64,000 bases of DNA from Betaproteobacteria bacterium (GCA_013298695.1 JAAFIS010000002.1:340935-404934), one strand, 5' to 3'. Positions 26,422 to 35,819 are shown, numbered from the stretch's first letter. The notes: generated by a model from the letters alone, not told the origin. A program made the numbers and translations.

Positions 26422-28008
26422 TCACCGCTTACGCAAGTTGACTGGATCGATGCCTTGTTGTTCCCGGTACTTTGCAACCGTTCGGCGCGCGACGATGATG
26501 CCTTGTTCGCCGAGCATTTCGGCGATACGGCTATCGGAGAGCGGGTTCTGCGTTTCCTCCTCTGAAACTAGGGTTTTGATCATGGCGCGAATCGCGGTTG
26601 AAGACGCAGCGCCGCCTGCATCGGTGGCCACATGGCTGCCGAAGAAGTACTTGAATTCGAAGGTGCCTCGCACCGAGGTGAGGTATTTTTGCGTGGTGAC
26701 ACGCGAGACAGTAGATTCATGTAGACCGAGCGCATCAGCGACTTCGCGCAACACGAGCGGTCGCATCGCGACGGCACCATGTTCAAAAAAAGCTTGTTGA
26801 CGCTCCACAATCTCATTGGCTACTCGAAGAATCGTATCGAACCTCTGAGCCACATTCTTAACCAACCAGCGCGCTTCTTGCAACTGATTTGATAAGGGGG
26901 TTGCCCGCCCTTCTTTCTGGCGGTGCAACATATCGGCGTAGACAGCGCTCACCGCAAGCTTAGGAACCACGCCCTGGTTGAGTTCCGCGGTCCATCGACT
27001 TTTCGTGCGGCGCACAATCACATCGGGCACCATCTGACTAGCAGCAATATCTGCGAAGGCCGCGCCCGGCCTGGGGTTCAATCTCTGAATTACGTCTAGA
27101 GACTCGCGCATTATCTGCTCGTTTACCCCAAACAACTTGCGTATACGAACGTAGTCCCGTTGTGAAAGCAGCTCAAAATTTTCTTTCACGATTCGGTAGG
27201 CAAGCTGCGTGGCGGTGCTCGATTTGAGTTCCTGCAGCTGAATTAGTAAACATTCGCGAATGTCGCGCGCGCCGACACCTGCAGGCTCTAGGGTATGCAG
27301 CAGCGAGAGCGCGTGATCCCAATCGTCACGAAGCGCTTCAACGCTCGTTTGCGCTAACAGCGCGGTTTCTTCCAAGCTAATGGCAAGAAACCCGTTGTCG
27401 TCAAGGGATTCAATCAGTACCCGAAGCAATGCATTGACGAACTCGCCTTCACGCAGCAACGGCACTTGTTGCAGCAAGTGCTCTTGCAAGCTTGTATTGC
27501 GGCTTTGCTGCCATTCGCTGAGATCGTCACCATCGTGACTTGCGCTACCGCTCCCCCACTCGTCGAGATCTAATGCGTCACGATCCGAGGCTTCACCTCC
27601 CTCTTCGGCACTACTGGTCTCAGTGCTCGTGGTGGCGGCGGGTTCTTCGCCAATTGGCTGCAAATCCGATAGCGCGGGTTCGGGAGATGCGACGCCGTCA
27701 AACGCAACGTCGGAAGCCAAGCCGAGCGCTTCTACACCCGAGAGCGGATCGGCGGCTTCCGCGATCCATAGATCGCTGTCGAGCTTCGCTTCGCGCTCAG
27801 ATTCGAGCTCAATGACGGCGAGCGTTTCGATGCTCAGTTCAGGCGGCTCATCAGCGTCTTCGAGCTCTAGGAGAGGGTTTTCGGCGAGCGCGGTGGAAAT
27901 CTCTTGCTGCAACTCAAGTGTGGACAACTGAAGCAAACGAATCGATTGCTGCAGTTGTGGCGTCAGCGTTAAATGCTGCGCTAGTTTGAGTTGAAGTCCC
28001 GTTTTCAT
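26422..28008 (-). CDS. rpoN: RNA polymerase sigma-54 factor RpoN
   Basis: 528 residues. Activator-interacting region I opens MKTGLQLKLAQHLTLTPQLQ. An acidic, Ser-rich region II follows (about 60-170). The core-binding domain carries LEPAGVGARDIRECLLIQL, the helix-turn-helix VADALGLHESTVSRVTTQKY follows, and the RpoN box is ARRTVAKYREQQGI near the C-terminus. Starts -24/-12 promoters with enhancer-binding ATPases. lptB lies 58 bp upstream and hpf downstream. Confidence 0.98.
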   Translation of the reverse strand: MKTGLQLKLAQHLTLTPQLQQSIRLLQLSTLELQQEISTALAENPLLELEDADEPPELSIETLAVIELESEREAKLDSDLWIAEAADPLSGVEALGLASDVAFDGVASPEPALSDLQPIGEEPAATTSTETSSAEEGGEASDRDALDLDEWGSGSASHDGDDLSEWQQSRNTSLQEHLLQQVPLLREGEFVNALLRVLIESLDDNGFLAISLEETALLAQTSVEALRDDWDHALSLLHTLEPAGVGARDIRECLLIQLQELKSSTATQLAYRIVKENFELLSQRDYVRIRKLFGVNEQIMRESLDVIQRLNPRPGAAFADIAASQMVPDVIVRRTKSRWTAELNQGVVPKLAVSAVYADMLHRQKEGRATPLSNQLQEARWLVKNVAQRFDTILRVANEIVERQQAFFEHGAVAMRPLVLREVADALGLHESTVSRVTTQKYLTSVRGTFEFKYFFGSHVATDAGGAASSTAIRAMIKTLVSEEETQNPLSDSRIAEMLGEQGIIVARRTVAKYREQQGIDPVNLRKR

Positions 28009-28066
28009 GTGGCGATATGTGAAGCTCCAGGTTGCGTGCAGGCAATGTGCCGCGCGCTATCACCAG

Positions 28067-28789
28067 TTACAACCGAAAGTGCTCTCCTAAATAAACTTTG
28101 CGAACAGATTCGTTGCCGATGATCGACTCGGGCGAGCCGTCAGCCAACACTCGACCTTCGCTGATGATGTACGCGCGGTCGCAGATCCCGAGCGTTTCGC
28201 GCACGTTGTGATCGGTAATCAAAACGCCGATGCCGCGCTCGCGCAAAAAGCGAACGATGCGCTGGATTTCGATCACAGCGATCGGATCAACGCCAGCGAA
28301 CGGCTCGTCTAGCAAAATAAAGCGCGGTCTTGACGCCAGCGCCCGAGCAATTTCCAGACGACGTCGCTCACCGCCAGACAAGGCGACCGACGGCGTATCT
28401 CGCAGATGCGCAATCGACAAATCTTCCAATAGCGCCTGCAGTTCATCATCGAGAACTGTGTCGTCCTTCTGGTGCAGCTCGAGAATCGCTCGCACGTTTT
28501 CGCCAGCGGTAAGCTTGCGAAAAATAGAAGCCTCTTGTGGCAAATACGACAAGCCTTTTCTCGCGCGCTCATGAATCGGCAAATGCGTGAGTTCTGTTTG
28601 ATCAAGTTTGATCACGCCGCCGTCAGCGGCGACCAAACCCACGATCATGTAGAAACACGTCGTCTTGCCCGCGCCGTTGGGGCCAAGCAGTCCGACCACC
28701 TCGCCGCTGTCGACGGTGACCGAGACGTCGTGAACAACAGTGCGTGATTTGTAGCGCTTTTTAAGCGCAACGGCTGAAAGCTGGCTCAT
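28067..28789 (-). CDS. lptB: LPS export ABC transporter ATPase LptB
   Basis: 240 residues from [15 protein letters not shown]. The frame is open much further upstream, but that part overlaps lptA in another frame and lacks ABC sequence. Walker [14 protein letters not shown], signature [14 protein letters not shown] and Walker [15 protein letters not shown] are intact. Powers extraction of LPS from the inner membrane together with LptFG, not in this window. Start lies 29 bp inside lptA. Confidence 0.97.
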   Translation of the reverse strand: MSQLSAVALKKRYKSRTVVHDVSVTVDSGEVVGLLGPNGAGKTTCFYMIVGLVAADGGVIKLDQTELTHLPIHERARKGLSYLPQEASIFRKLTAGENVRAILELHQKDDTVLDDELQALLEDLSIAHLRDTPSVALSGGERRRLEIARALASRPRFILLDEPFAGVDPIAVIEIQRIVRFLRERGIGVLITDHNVRETLGICDRAYIISEGRVLADGSPESIIGNESVRKVYLGEHFRL

Positions 28790-29453
28790 TGCGCTTCGGA
28801 GGATTGGGTTGAACAACGTTGGTCTTTGCTGCGGGTTTGCCGGCCGGTTTGGCGGTCGCCTTCGACCCGTCAGTCGACTCGGCCGGCGGCGCGGCCGAGG
28901 TGTCCTCTTTGTCGCGCGGCTGCAAAACAAACGTGACACCTTTACCGGTTGTTTTTTTATCTTTACTATCACGCGCCTCGAACGTATTGGCTTGCGTGTT
29001 GTAGACGATGAAATTGGCACGCGTTTCATCATCGCCTACGAATAACACTGCGTTTCCAATCAGCTCAACGATTCCTTTTGCGCTGTCGTACTCAACTCGA
29101 TCCGAAACGCCCTGCGCCCAGTTGCCGCCGTCGGTTCGTTGCCGAAAACACACCGGTTTCGCAGTAAGGATTGCGTAGTACTGCTCGTCCTCCGTCGTGC
29201 GCACGTCGGCGCGGTCGGCGGTAATGCGGAGCGTGCCTTGAACAATCGCAACGTCGCGTGTCAATCGATAAACGCCTTTGCCTTGGTCGCCTTCAAAGTC
29301 AAGACTTGTGATCGTTGCCTTTTGTTTGCGATCAGCTTTTTCGGCAGCGCTTGGCGGCGAGAAACTGATCGCAACCAGCGCAGCGGCGACCGTTAGAGCA
29401 TGGCTCAACGCAATCGTCAACGCCAGAGCGCGACGCGGTGGGCGGGTGATCAT
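28761..29453 (-). CDS. lptA: LPS transport periplasmic protein LptA
   Basis: 230 residues. Signal peptide about 1-36 ([19 protein letters not shown]). The OstA/LptA beta-jellyroll includes [17 protein letters not shown] and [20 protein letters not shown]. The C-terminal quarter is low-complexity Lys/Ala/Pro, longer than in E. coli LptA. Forms the periplasmic bridge for LPS. Overlaps lptC by 4 bp and lptB by 29 bp. Confidence 0.93.
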   Translation of the reverse strand: MITRPPRRALALTIALSHALTVAAALVAISFSPPSAAEKADRKQKATITSLDFEGDQGKGVYRLTRDVAIVQGTLRITADRADVRTTEDEQYYAILTAKPVCFRQRTDGGNWAQGVSDRVEYDSAKGIVELIGNAVLFVGDDETRANFIVYNTQANTFEARDSKDKKTTGKGVTFVLQPRDKEDTSAAPPAESTDGSKATAKPAGKPAAKTNVVQPNPPKRNEPAFSRCA

Positions 29454-30067
29454 TTCTTCTCCTTCGGATTGAGTTCCAGGTTAAAGCCCTGCGTGGTTTT
29501 TCCGGTTTGATTTTCGGCATCGATTTCGATGCCTTGTGTAGTGACAATTCGATCGCCGCTAACCGTACGCGTTACGTCTTTAGTGGTGGCACGCTGGGTT
29601 TGCGGATAAACGGCGAGCGTTTCGCTCTCATAGCGAATCGGATCTCGACCGTTGAACGCGCCTTGAACCGCGACGACTTTTCCGGAGAAGTCAGCCTGTT
29701 CCACGCCCTTGGTGCTCGCGTTGTTGTACATCACGCCCTTTTGTGCCCGAACATCGAGACTGGCTTTGCCATCGACGTTGCTTACGTACTTCGGTTGTTC
29801 AATGATGGTGGTGTTTCCTGAGGGAAAATGGGTTGCCTTTGCCCCCACAATCACCTGATCCACGCGACCAGTAGTGGCTGTTTTCTCAATGACAAAACGC
29901 TCCATAAAGTGATCGGGCGCACTCTGAGTTGGCTTTAGCCGCTCTGCAGCTGAAGCGGCCACGCGCGCGTCAAGCCAGTACGTTAGCGCCGCAAAAAACG
30001 CAACCGCAGCAAGCGGCACAAGCATGGTTGCGCGATCTTGCCGCCGACGCGCGTTTAGCGTACTCAT
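29450..30067 (-). CDS. lptC: LPS export system protein LptC
   Basis: 205 residues, single N-terminal membrane helix (about 15-36, LVPLAAVAFFAALTYWL), then a periplasmic jellyroll with PDHFMERFVIEKTATTGRVD and VDGKASLDVRAQKGVMYNN. Receives LPS from LptBFG and passes it to LptA. Coupled to kdsC (4-bp overlap) and lptA (4-bp overlap). Confidence 0.92.
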   Translation of the reverse strand: MSTLNARRRQDRATMLVPLAAVAFFAALTYWLDARVAASAAERLKPTQSAPDHFMERFVIEKTATTGRVDQVIVGAKATHFPSGNTTIIEQPKYVSNVDGKASLDVRAQKGVMYNNASTKGVEQADFSGKVVAVQGAFNGRDPIRYESETLAVYPQTQRATTKDVTRTVSGDRIVTTQGIEIDAENQTGKTTQGFNLELNPKEKK

Positions 30068-30606
30068 TGGCCCGCTCCTTTCAGATATCGATCCAACAAA
30101 GGTTCGAGTTGACCTTGAACGCGAAGCACCGCCTCAATGAACTCGCGTACCGCGCCGTGACCGCCTTCAAGCGACGACAGCCAGTGCGCGCGATTGCGCA
30201 CTGCAGCCGCTGCGTTCGGAACGGTCGCTGCAATTCCAGCGATTTGCATCGCGGGCAAGTCCAGCCAATCGTCGCCCATGTAGGCTACGTTTTCTGGAGC
30301 CAGCGAAAAGCGCTCGCATAACGCGAGAAACGCAGTGCCCTTTTTTCGCTGGCCGGTTTCCAGATGAATGCTCAACTCTGCGGCACGTCGCTCAACGGCC
30401 GCGCCTCCACGCGCAGTGAGCAGAGCCACCTGCCACCCGGCTTCTTTAGCGAGCGTGATGCCGAACCCGTCCATCACCGAAAACGACTTAACTTCTTGAT
30501 CGCCAAGATAGTTGAGTCGACCGTCGGTGAGTACACCGTCAACGTCGCATACCAACGCTTTGACTTTCGCCATCCGCTCAGCGACGGTAAGCACGCGGGT
30601 CATCAC
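30064..30606 (-). CDS. kdsC: KDO-8-phosphate phosphatase KdsC
   Basis: 180 residues, HAD family. Catalytic motif CDVDGVLTDGRLNYLG near residue 20, motif II LLTARGG and the C-terminal YMGDDWLDLPAM. Removes phosphate from KDO-8-P in LPS inner-core synthesis. Shares a base with the kdsD stop at 30606 and overlaps lptC. Confidence 0.97.
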   Translation of the reverse strand: MMTRVLTVAERMAKVKALVCDVDGVLTDGRLNYLGDQEVKSFSVMDGFGITLAKEAGWQVALLTARGGAAVERRAAELSIHLETGQRKKGTAFLALCERFSLAPENVAYMGDDWLDLPAMQIAGIAATVPNAAAAVRNRAHWLSSLEGGHGAVREFIEAVLRVQGQLEPLLDRYLKGAGQ

Positions 30607-31589
30607 TAAACCACCTTCGCCCGCAAAAGATCGTGCATCTGTAGCGCACCAAGCACTTCGCGACGTTCATTGATCACAATCAACTGCTGCTTTCGCGTAT
30701 TTTCGAGAAGCGAAACGGCTTCAACAGCGAGCTCGTCCGGGCCAATCGTCACCGGCGTTCGCGTCATGAAATCAGCCACTCGTGCGGTTGCGAAATTGGT
30801 GAGTTTCGGCAGGCAGCGACGCAAGTCGCCGTCGGTAAAGATACCTGCGAGGGAGTTGTCAGCGGACATCACGACAGTCATGCCCATGCCCTTCCCCGTA
30901 ATTTCGAACAACGCTTGCTCCATCGTAGCGTCGATGTTGACCACCGGAATGGCAGCACCGGTGCGCATCACATCGCGCACATGCGTGATCAGCTTGCGAC
31001 CGAGCGAGCCACCCGGATGAGACCGCGCAAAGTCTTCCGCAGTGAAACCACGCGCTTCTAGCAACGCCATGGCCAAGGCGTCGCCCAGCGCCATCGCCGC
31101 GGCCGTACTAGCCGTGGGCGCTAGTCCTAGCGGGCAGGCCTCTTCATCAACGCGTGCGTCGAGCGCGATATCGGCCTCAACAGCGAGCGTTGAACGCTCG
31201 TTGCCAGTGATCGCGATGAGCGTTGCTCCAACGCGCTTAATCGGCGTTAAGAGAAGGTTGATCTCCGCTACTTCGCCAGAATTGGAAAGCGCGATGACCA
31301 CGTCATTGCGCGAAATCATGCCGAGATCGCCGTGGCTCGCCTCGGCGGGATGAACGAAAAACGCGGGCGTTCCCGTAGAGGCAAGCGTGGCGGCGAGCTT
31401 TCTCGCAACATGCCCGGATTTTCCGATTCCGGTGACCACAACGCGTCCGGACGCGTTCAACAACACCGTGACGGCTTTCACAAACGACTCGCCCACGCGC
31501 GGCTCAAGCGCCGCGACGGCCTGGGCTTCGGTGGCGAGCACGCTTCGTGCGCGCTGCACTACCGCGTTGGAGTCAACTGCAAAATTCAT
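30606..31589 (-). CDS. kdsD: Arabinose-5-phosphate isomerase KdsD
   Basis: 327 residues. An SIS domain (about 40-175, VVTGIGKSGHVARKLAATLA and EASHGDLGMISRNDVVIALS) is followed by two CBS domains (about 205-325). Converts ribulose-5-P to arabinose-5-P, the first KDO precursor. Appears to be the first gene of kdsD-kdsC-lptC-lptA-lptB. The 265-bp gap upstream holds paired-palindrome locus C and a hairpin. Confidence 0.96.
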   Translation of the reverse strand: MNFAVDSNAVVQRARSVLATEAQAVAALEPRVGESFVKAVTVLLNASGRVVVTGIGKSGHVARKLAATLASTGTPAFFVHPAEASHGDLGMISRNDVVIALSNSGEVAEINLLLTPIKRVGATLIAITGNERSTLAVEADIALDARVDEEACPLGLAPTASTAAAMALGDALAMALLEARGFTAEDFARSHPGGSLGRKLITHVRDVMRTGAAIPVVNIDATMEQALFEITGKGMGMTVVMSADNSLAGIFTDGDLRRCLPKLTNFATARVADFMTRTPVTIGPDELAVEAVSLLENTRKQQLIVINERREVLGALQMHDLLRAKVV

Positions 31590-31660
31590 GCAAGGCAGTA
31601 TACCGACGATAACGCGGCTTTGCAGAAGCCCGAACGCGGCTACAAGTAACTCATTATTTC

Positions 31661-31743
31661 GCAGTATTTATTGGGCTAATGCGTGCATTCACTGAGTTAT
31701 CAATAAATACGTTTTACGGCTTTGCCACCCAATTAAATTGGCT
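31661..31743. repeat. Paired-palindrome element, locus C (degenerate)
   Basis: Left copy is half-decayed (GCAGTATTTATTGGGC, 31661-31676); right copy is CACCCAATTAAATTGGCT (about 31726-31743), missing one G. Centres are about 66 bp apart. Lies upstream of kdsD, in the gap to the BON gene. Confidence 0.7.
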
Positions 31744-31776
31744 ATTAGCATAGATTGTTGCTGCTATGAAAACTAG

Positions 31777-31810
31777 AACACCCCTCATTCGTCACCGAAT
31801 GAAGGGTGTT
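31777..31810 (-). terminator. Probable terminator hairpin after the BON-domain gene
   Basis: Arms of 15 bp with one mismatch (AACACCCCTCATTCG at 31777-31791, CGAATGAAGGGTGTT at 31796-31810) and a 4-base loop. On the minus strand a short T-rich tail (CTAGTTTTC) follows. It lies about 45 bp beyond the BON gene stop. Confidence 0.65.
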
Positions 31811-31854
31811 TAAGTCGCGCGACCTAGGTTTCGTGAAAACCTAGTTCGAAGGGT

Positions 31855-32172
31855 CTACGGGCGCACTGCGAGGCGGTTTTGCACGGCCACGACGCCTTTA
31901 ACGCCGCGAGCGAGCGTTTCCGCACGATCTTTCTCGGTCGCAGATTTCGCGAAGCCAGAAAGTTGAACGGTTCCCTTAAGTGTTTCCACCGAAATCGCCG
32001 CGGCATCAACGGTTTTGTCTTCAACAAAACGTGCCTTTACAGCAGTGGTAATAGCAGTGTCGTCAATGTAGCTACCGACAGTTTGTTGATCGCGAACCAC
32101 TGCGCAGCCAGCGAAGGTAATCGCGAACGCGCCGAGGGCAATGGTGAGGATAGAGGCTTGGAACTTTTTCAT
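31855..32172 (-). CDS. BON-domain lipoprotein
   Basis: 105 residues. Lipoprotein signal with lipobox ITFAGC, Cys23 the likely lipidated residue. One BON domain follows: DDTAITTAVKARFVEDKTVD and VETLKGTVQLSGFAKSATEK. BON domains bind phospholipids or envelope surfaces (OsmY/DolP type). An osmotic-stress role is inferred from family and from neighbours that are all stress-type envelope proteins. The ferritin-like gene lies 25 bp upstream. Confidence 0.9.
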   Translation of the reverse strand: MKKFQASILTIALGAFAITFAGCAVVRDQQTVGSYIDDTAITTAVKARFVEDKTVDAAAISVETLKGTVQLSGFAKSATEKDRAETLARGVKGVVAVQNRLAVRP

Positions 32173-32197
32173 AGTTAACTCCAGTTAAGTTTAGACA

Positions 32198-32779
32198 TTA
32201 TTTTTCGAGCCAATCACTGAGTTCATCAGCATGCTCTTCTTCATCCGCCAGAATCTCTTCCAGCAACTTTCTAGTAGTCGGGTCGGTGGGAGCCACCAAC
32301 GCGATCATTTGACGATACGATTCAACGGCCACGCGCTCCGCAATCAAGTTTGACTTCACCATTGCGGCGATGTCTTCGGGTGCGTCGTAGTGCGCATGAC
32401 TTCGCGAAAGCAGAGTGGCCGGCGAAAAATCGGGGTCACCTCCGAGCTGCACGATGCGATTTGCTAGTCGATCAGCGTGCGCCGCTTCCTCATTTGCGTG
32501 GACTAGGAATTCGTCAGCAATGGCGGCCGAGCGAATGCTCTTTGCGGTGTGATAGTGGCGTTTGTATCGAAGCACGCATACGAGCTCAGTTGCGAGCGCG
32601 TCGTTCAGCAACTTCACAATGGCTTCTCGATTTTCTGGACCGCTAGGAGTTACCGCACCCTGGTCCAACGATTTCTTCGCCGCGTCAAGCGCTCTATGGT
32701 CGAGCGCCAGAGAGTCAGCACGCGGCTGTTTTCTCACTGCAGACGCATTGTTGCGGGTCGGCTTAGTTTCGGTTTTCAT
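32198..32779 (-). CDS. Ferritin-like (bacterioferritin-type) protein
   Basis: 193 residues. A disordered basic N-terminus (about 1-45) is followed by a four-helix bundle with iron ligands: LNDALATELVCVLRYKRHYH, DEFLVHANEEAAHADRLANR, SNLIAERVAVESYRQMIALV and EEILADEEEHADELSDWLEK. Paired ExxH motifs indicate a di-iron site. The extended N-terminal tail is unlike classic Bfr and could bind DNA or membrane. Start overlaps the upstream gene by 4 bp. Probably protects against iron and oxidative stress. Confidence 0.88.
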   Translation of the reverse strand: MKTETKPTRNNASAVRKQPRADSLALDHRALDAAKKSLDQGAVTPSGPENREAIVKLLNDALATELVCVLRYKRHYHTAKSIRSAAIADEFLVHANEEAAHADRLANRIVQLGGDPDFSPATLLSRSHAHYDAPEDIAAMVKSNLIAERVAVESYRQMIALVAPTDPTTRKLLEEILADEEEHADELSDWLEK

Positions 32780-33285
32780 CGTTCGTCTTTCGTGGAACGG
32801 CGCGGCTGATTAAAAGAATCAATAAGCGGTTTCCACCATGTGTTCGCGAGGACGTTCGGCTGTAAGAGCCCGGCAATCCCCACCGATGGCGCCACATAGC
32901 GCCATGGTCGTACCGCGACGACCGCAGCACCCAGCACGGCAGCCACCGAAACGACGGTCCATGGGCGCTCTTTGGCGTAGCCCGCCAATACCGGTTCGGC
33001 GACCGTCAGCGCCTTGCTGATCGGGTGCGCATCAAGCGCGCTTTTGAACGCGTCAAACAGAGGGGTGAAATTCGAGTCGCCCGTGCGCTTCGCATCATCA
33101 CTTGCGCTTCGCGCGCGGGATGTCGTTGGCGATGGGTCGTAACGAGAAGCGTCATCCTGTTTAGCATTACTTGCCGCATCAGGTGCACCTTCAAACATGT
33201 CTGCAAATCTCATTCGACTGCGCGCAAGCTGCTGCAATGCGGCGTCGGCGTTGGGTGGGCGTTCCGGGGGGTGTTTTGCGTGCAT
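32776..33285 (-). CDS. Small membrane protein of unknown family (YqjK-like position)
   Basis: 169 residues from ATG 33285, chosen over an upstream start at 33357 because AAGGAA lies at good distance. Residues 1-75 are polar and low-complexity; a hydrophobic segment near 115-133 (TVVSVAAVLGAAVVAV) is the only membrane helix. I recognise no domain. In E. coli the order yqjD (DUF883), yqjE (DUF1469), yqjK is fixed; here DUF883 and DUF1469 precede this gene in the same order, so it occupies the yqjK slot. Homology to YqjK is not shown. Confidence 0.7.
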   Translation of the reverse strand: MHAKHPPERPPNADAALQQLARSRMRFADMFEGAPDAASNAKQDDASRYDPSPTTSRARSASDDAKRTGDSNFTPLFDAFKSALDAHPISKALTVAEPVLAGYAKERPWTVVSVAAVLGAAVVAVRPWRYVAPSVGIAGLLQPNVLANTWWKPLIDSFNQPRRSTKDER

Positions 33286-33298
33286 GGTCAGCGTTTCC

Positions 33299-33664
33299 TT
33301 AACGTCGAGTGAGCGCGTAAAAGTCCGCTCGGAGTTCTCGTTCGAGCGTAGCGCCAAAGTTAGAGCTTGAGCGGCGTGATGCCACTAGGGCCGCAATGCT
33401 GAGAAGCAGCAGCAACACGCCCGGCACCACTAACTGGATCGGCGAATATGCGACAACACCACCCAGCACGAGCATCGCACCGACGGCAAACACTACGCAC
33501 AAACTTGTTGCAAACATCAATGCGAGTATTGCTGCGACAAGCCTTGCGACAACCCGCGTGCGAGCCGCACCGATTTCCGCCTTTGCGAGCGCCGCATATC
33601 CCGCAACGTGATCGAACACAAGTTCCGGGTCCTTACTCAGCAATCGAAACATGTTCATCCACAT
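33299..33664 (-). CDS. DUF1469/YqjE-like phage-holin-family membrane protein
   Basis: 121 residues. A short amphipathic N-terminus (VFDHVAGYAALAKAEIGAAR) is followed by two adjacent membrane helices (about 43-70 and 75-97) and a polar C-terminus. This is the DUF1469 layout. ATG at 33664 has GGGGAAG five bases upstream; two further in-frame ATGs follow within five codons. Lies between DUF883 and the YqjK-position gene, 13 bp from the latter. Confidence 0.82.
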   Translation of the reverse strand: MWMNMFRLLSKDPELVFDHVAGYAALAKAEIGAARTRVVARLVAAILALMFATSLCVVFAVGAMLVLGGVVAYSPIQLVVPGVLLLLLSIAALVASRRSSSNFGATLERELRADFYALTRR

Positions 33665-33690
33665 AGTCTTCCCCGTTGCGAACGTGCCAA

Positions 33691-34092
33691 TTAGCGGTAG
33701 TAACGATCAGAACGCTGGCGCGTTGCCATCACTAGGGCGGCAACCGCAGCTCCGATTGCCGCGGCAATCACCACCGAGCGCATTGGTTGATCCGCGACAT
33801 ACGTTTCGGCGCGCTCTTTGATTTCTAGTGCGCGTTCGCGTGCTCGCAAGCTAGCTTCCTTCGTCGCGTTCCACGCGTCCTTGGCAGTCGCCTCAGACTG
33901 GCGAGCGACCCGCTTAAACGTGTCGCCAGCAGTGCCTCCTGCGTCTTCTGCAAACTCCGAGACTTTTTCGATCGCAGCAGTTGTTTTGTCGTACGCGTTG
34001 TCGACAAAATCCTTTGCGCCATTGCGCACGTTTCGCGCAGCACCGCCAGCTTTGTGCTGGGCTTCGTTAATGAATTCGTTTGAAGTAGCCAT
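33691..34092 (-). CDS. DUF883 (ElaB/YqjD-type) membrane protein
   Basis: 133 residues. A long helical region with heptad-like Ala/Lys/Glu pattern (KTTAAIEKVSEFAEDAGGTA) ends in a C-terminal membrane anchor (about 107-127, SVVIAAAIGAAVAALVMA). YqjD-type proteins anchor stationary-phase ribosomes to the inner membrane. Start set at 34092 (MATSNEF) because GGAG lies six bases before; an ATG five codons earlier would lack a site. Confidence 0.88.
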   Translation of the reverse strand: MATSNEFINEAQHKAGGAARNVRNGAKDFVDNAYDKTTAAIEKVSEFAEDAGGTAGDTFKRVARQSEATAKDAWNATKEASLRARERALEIKERAETYVADQPMRSVVIAAAIGAAVAALVMATRQRSDRYYR

Positions 34093-34146
34093 TGTTTTCT
34101 CCGACATTGATGATTTGAAATTAAGGGCACACCATCGAGCTCGCAG

Positions 34147-34311
34147 TTACGACTTGCGAACCAGACTGATGATGAAGGTGATGATTGCGATTGCGGCAAA
34201 AATAAAGAACAAGATCTTGGCGATCTCGACGGCGCCTGCGGCGATACCGCCAAAGCCAAACACGGCGGCGATCAGCGCGATCACCAGAAAAACAACTGCG
34301 TAGTGCAACAT
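34147..34311 (-). CDS. DUF1328 small membrane protein
   Basis: 54 residues. It starts [20 protein letters not shown] and continues [16 protein letters not shown], with two membrane helices; this is the DUF1328 (YtjA) signature. A strong AAGGAG lies seven bases before the ATG. Function is not known; the family often accompanies CsbD and DUF883 proteins in stress operons, as it does here. Confidence 0.92.
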   Translation of the reverse strand: MLHYAVVFLVIALIAAVFGFGGIAAGAVEIAKILFFIFAAIAIITFIISLVRKS

Positions 34312-34442
34312 GAACGTCTCCTTAAGAAGGGCAGATGCGAAGCAATCTGCGATAGGAGAACTTTATGCGAGGCCAGGTCGCACTAATATCGGGCAGCTGC
34401 GCGACACGGTGTAGGCGCGTGCACGCTCTCGTAGGCGTTGGC

Positions 34443-35819
34443 CTACAGACTGTCCTTGGTTGTGGATCCAGGGAACGTAGCGGAGATCGAGCAGCCCGCG
34501 CCCGGCGCAGCACTAATAACAAGCCGCCCTCGCGCGGCTTGCACTCGATGACGAATTCCAGCTAACCCTCGGCTCGCGTTGAGTCGCTTGTCGACATCGA
34601 AACCGATGCCGTTGTCCTTGATTTTGAGCTCGAACGTACTGCCGCGATCGGTTAGAGACACATCAACCTTAGTTGCCCTTGCATAGCGAGAAATGTTGGT
34701 TAATGATTCCTGAACCGTACGGTAGATAGTGAGACCAACGTCTTGCGGCACGTCAATCGGGTCGAGTTGAATCGTCGTGTCGATCTCTGTGCGCTGCGCA
34801 AAATCTTTGACCAGAAACTCAACTGCAGGCGCCAGCCCCAAATCAGACAAGGCCGATGGTCTAAGATCTTCAGTGATGCGCCGCTTAAGTGCGATGCCTG
34901 CGTTGAGTGACGACACCAGATGCTCAATGCGCTCTGCAACCGCAGGCGTTAGCGGTTGCAACATCGCTCGTAGTCTCGCAACGTCGAGTTTGGCCGCCGT
35001 CATCAGCGCGCCCATCTCATCGTGCAGTTCGCGCGCCAAGTGCTCGCGTTCCGACTCTTGAATGGTTTGTAGTTGATTCGCCAGAATCGTTAAGTCTTCT
35101 GTGCGCTGGCTTACCAATCGATCTAGTTGGTCTCGCTCGCTGGCTAGTGCCATCGCTTTCTCCTTTTCGAGAACCGCGAAGCGAGCACTTTGCCGGAGGT
35201 ACATGTAGAACGCTAACAATGCAGCAAGCGCGCCTAACCCGACGCCTACACGGGCGATCATTAAGCTCTGATCGATCTGCCCACGCATCACGGACGCTTC
35301 AACATTTGTCCTCTCGATCAACGTAGCGCCGAGTGTCCGCACGTTATCCATGTAGAGCCTGCCGACTGCGGTGTCCATCGCAGTTTGCCACTCGACGCCG
35401 CTAGGTGATCTCTGACGCATCGCGATCGTCACCTCGAGTTCGGCGAGTTTCTTCGAAACCGATCTCGATAGTTCCGCGAATATTTGCAAATCAGCGGGCA
35501 AGCCAACATAGTGCGCTCGAATTTCGTCAAGCGTCGAACCGATGTTCGCCACCGCAGCGTTATACGGTTCGAGATAGCTCGATTGCCCGGTGATCATGTA
35601 CCCCCGCTGGCCCGTTTCAGCGTCGAGTGCCAACTGCATGAGTCGGTTCAACGCGTGTCGTCTATCCATGACAGTGCTCAACAATTCGGATGCGCCATCG
35701 GCGCGGCGATATCCAAGCTCACTTACCGAAATGAGTGCTGCAGCCGCGATAAGTGCAAGAAGAAAGTTAACCGTCGAGCGATTGAGCGGCAATGAATCGA
35801 GGAATTCATTAGGTTTCAT
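34443..35819 (-). CDS. CHASE3 sensor histidine kinase (NarL-system type)
   Basis: 458 residues. Membrane helix (about 15-35), periplasmic CHASE3 domain with LNRLMQLALDAETGQRGYMI (about 40-175), second helix (about 185-205), coiled linker, then a HisKA_3 domain with the phosphorylated His in HLARELHDEMGALMTAAK and an HATPase_c domain (DNGIGFDVDKRL, SRGLAGIRHRVQAARG). ATG 35819 has CGGAG five bases upstream. Divergent from the LuxR-type regulator 71 bp away, its probable partner. Signal unknown. Confidence 0.93.
   Translation of the reverse strand: MKPNEFLDSLPLNRSTVNFLLALIAAAALISVSELGYRRADGASELLSTVMDRRHALNRLMQLALDAETGQRGYMITGQSSYLEPYNAAVANIGSTLDEIRAHYVGLPADLQIFAELSRSVSKKLAELEVTIAMRQRSPSGVEWQTAMDTAVGRLYMDNVRTLGATLIERTNVEASVMRGQIDQSLMIARVGVGLGALAALLAFYMYLRQSARFAVLEKEKAMALASERDQLDRLVSQRTEDLTILANQLQTIQESEREHLARELHDEMGALMTAAKLDVARLRAMLQPLTPAVAERIEHLVSSLNAGIALKRRITEDLRPSALSDLGLAPAVEFLVKDFAQRTEIDTTIQLDPIDVPQDVGLTIYRTVQESLTNISRYARATKVDVSLTDRGSTFELKIKDNGIGFDVDKRLNASRGLAGIRHRVQAARGRLVISAAPGAGCSISATFPGSTTKDSL

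Noticed and set aside
28790-29032. Longer N-terminus for lptB
   Set aside because: The extra 81 codons are an out-of-frame reading of lptA, rich in Arg and Pro as expected for a shadow frame.
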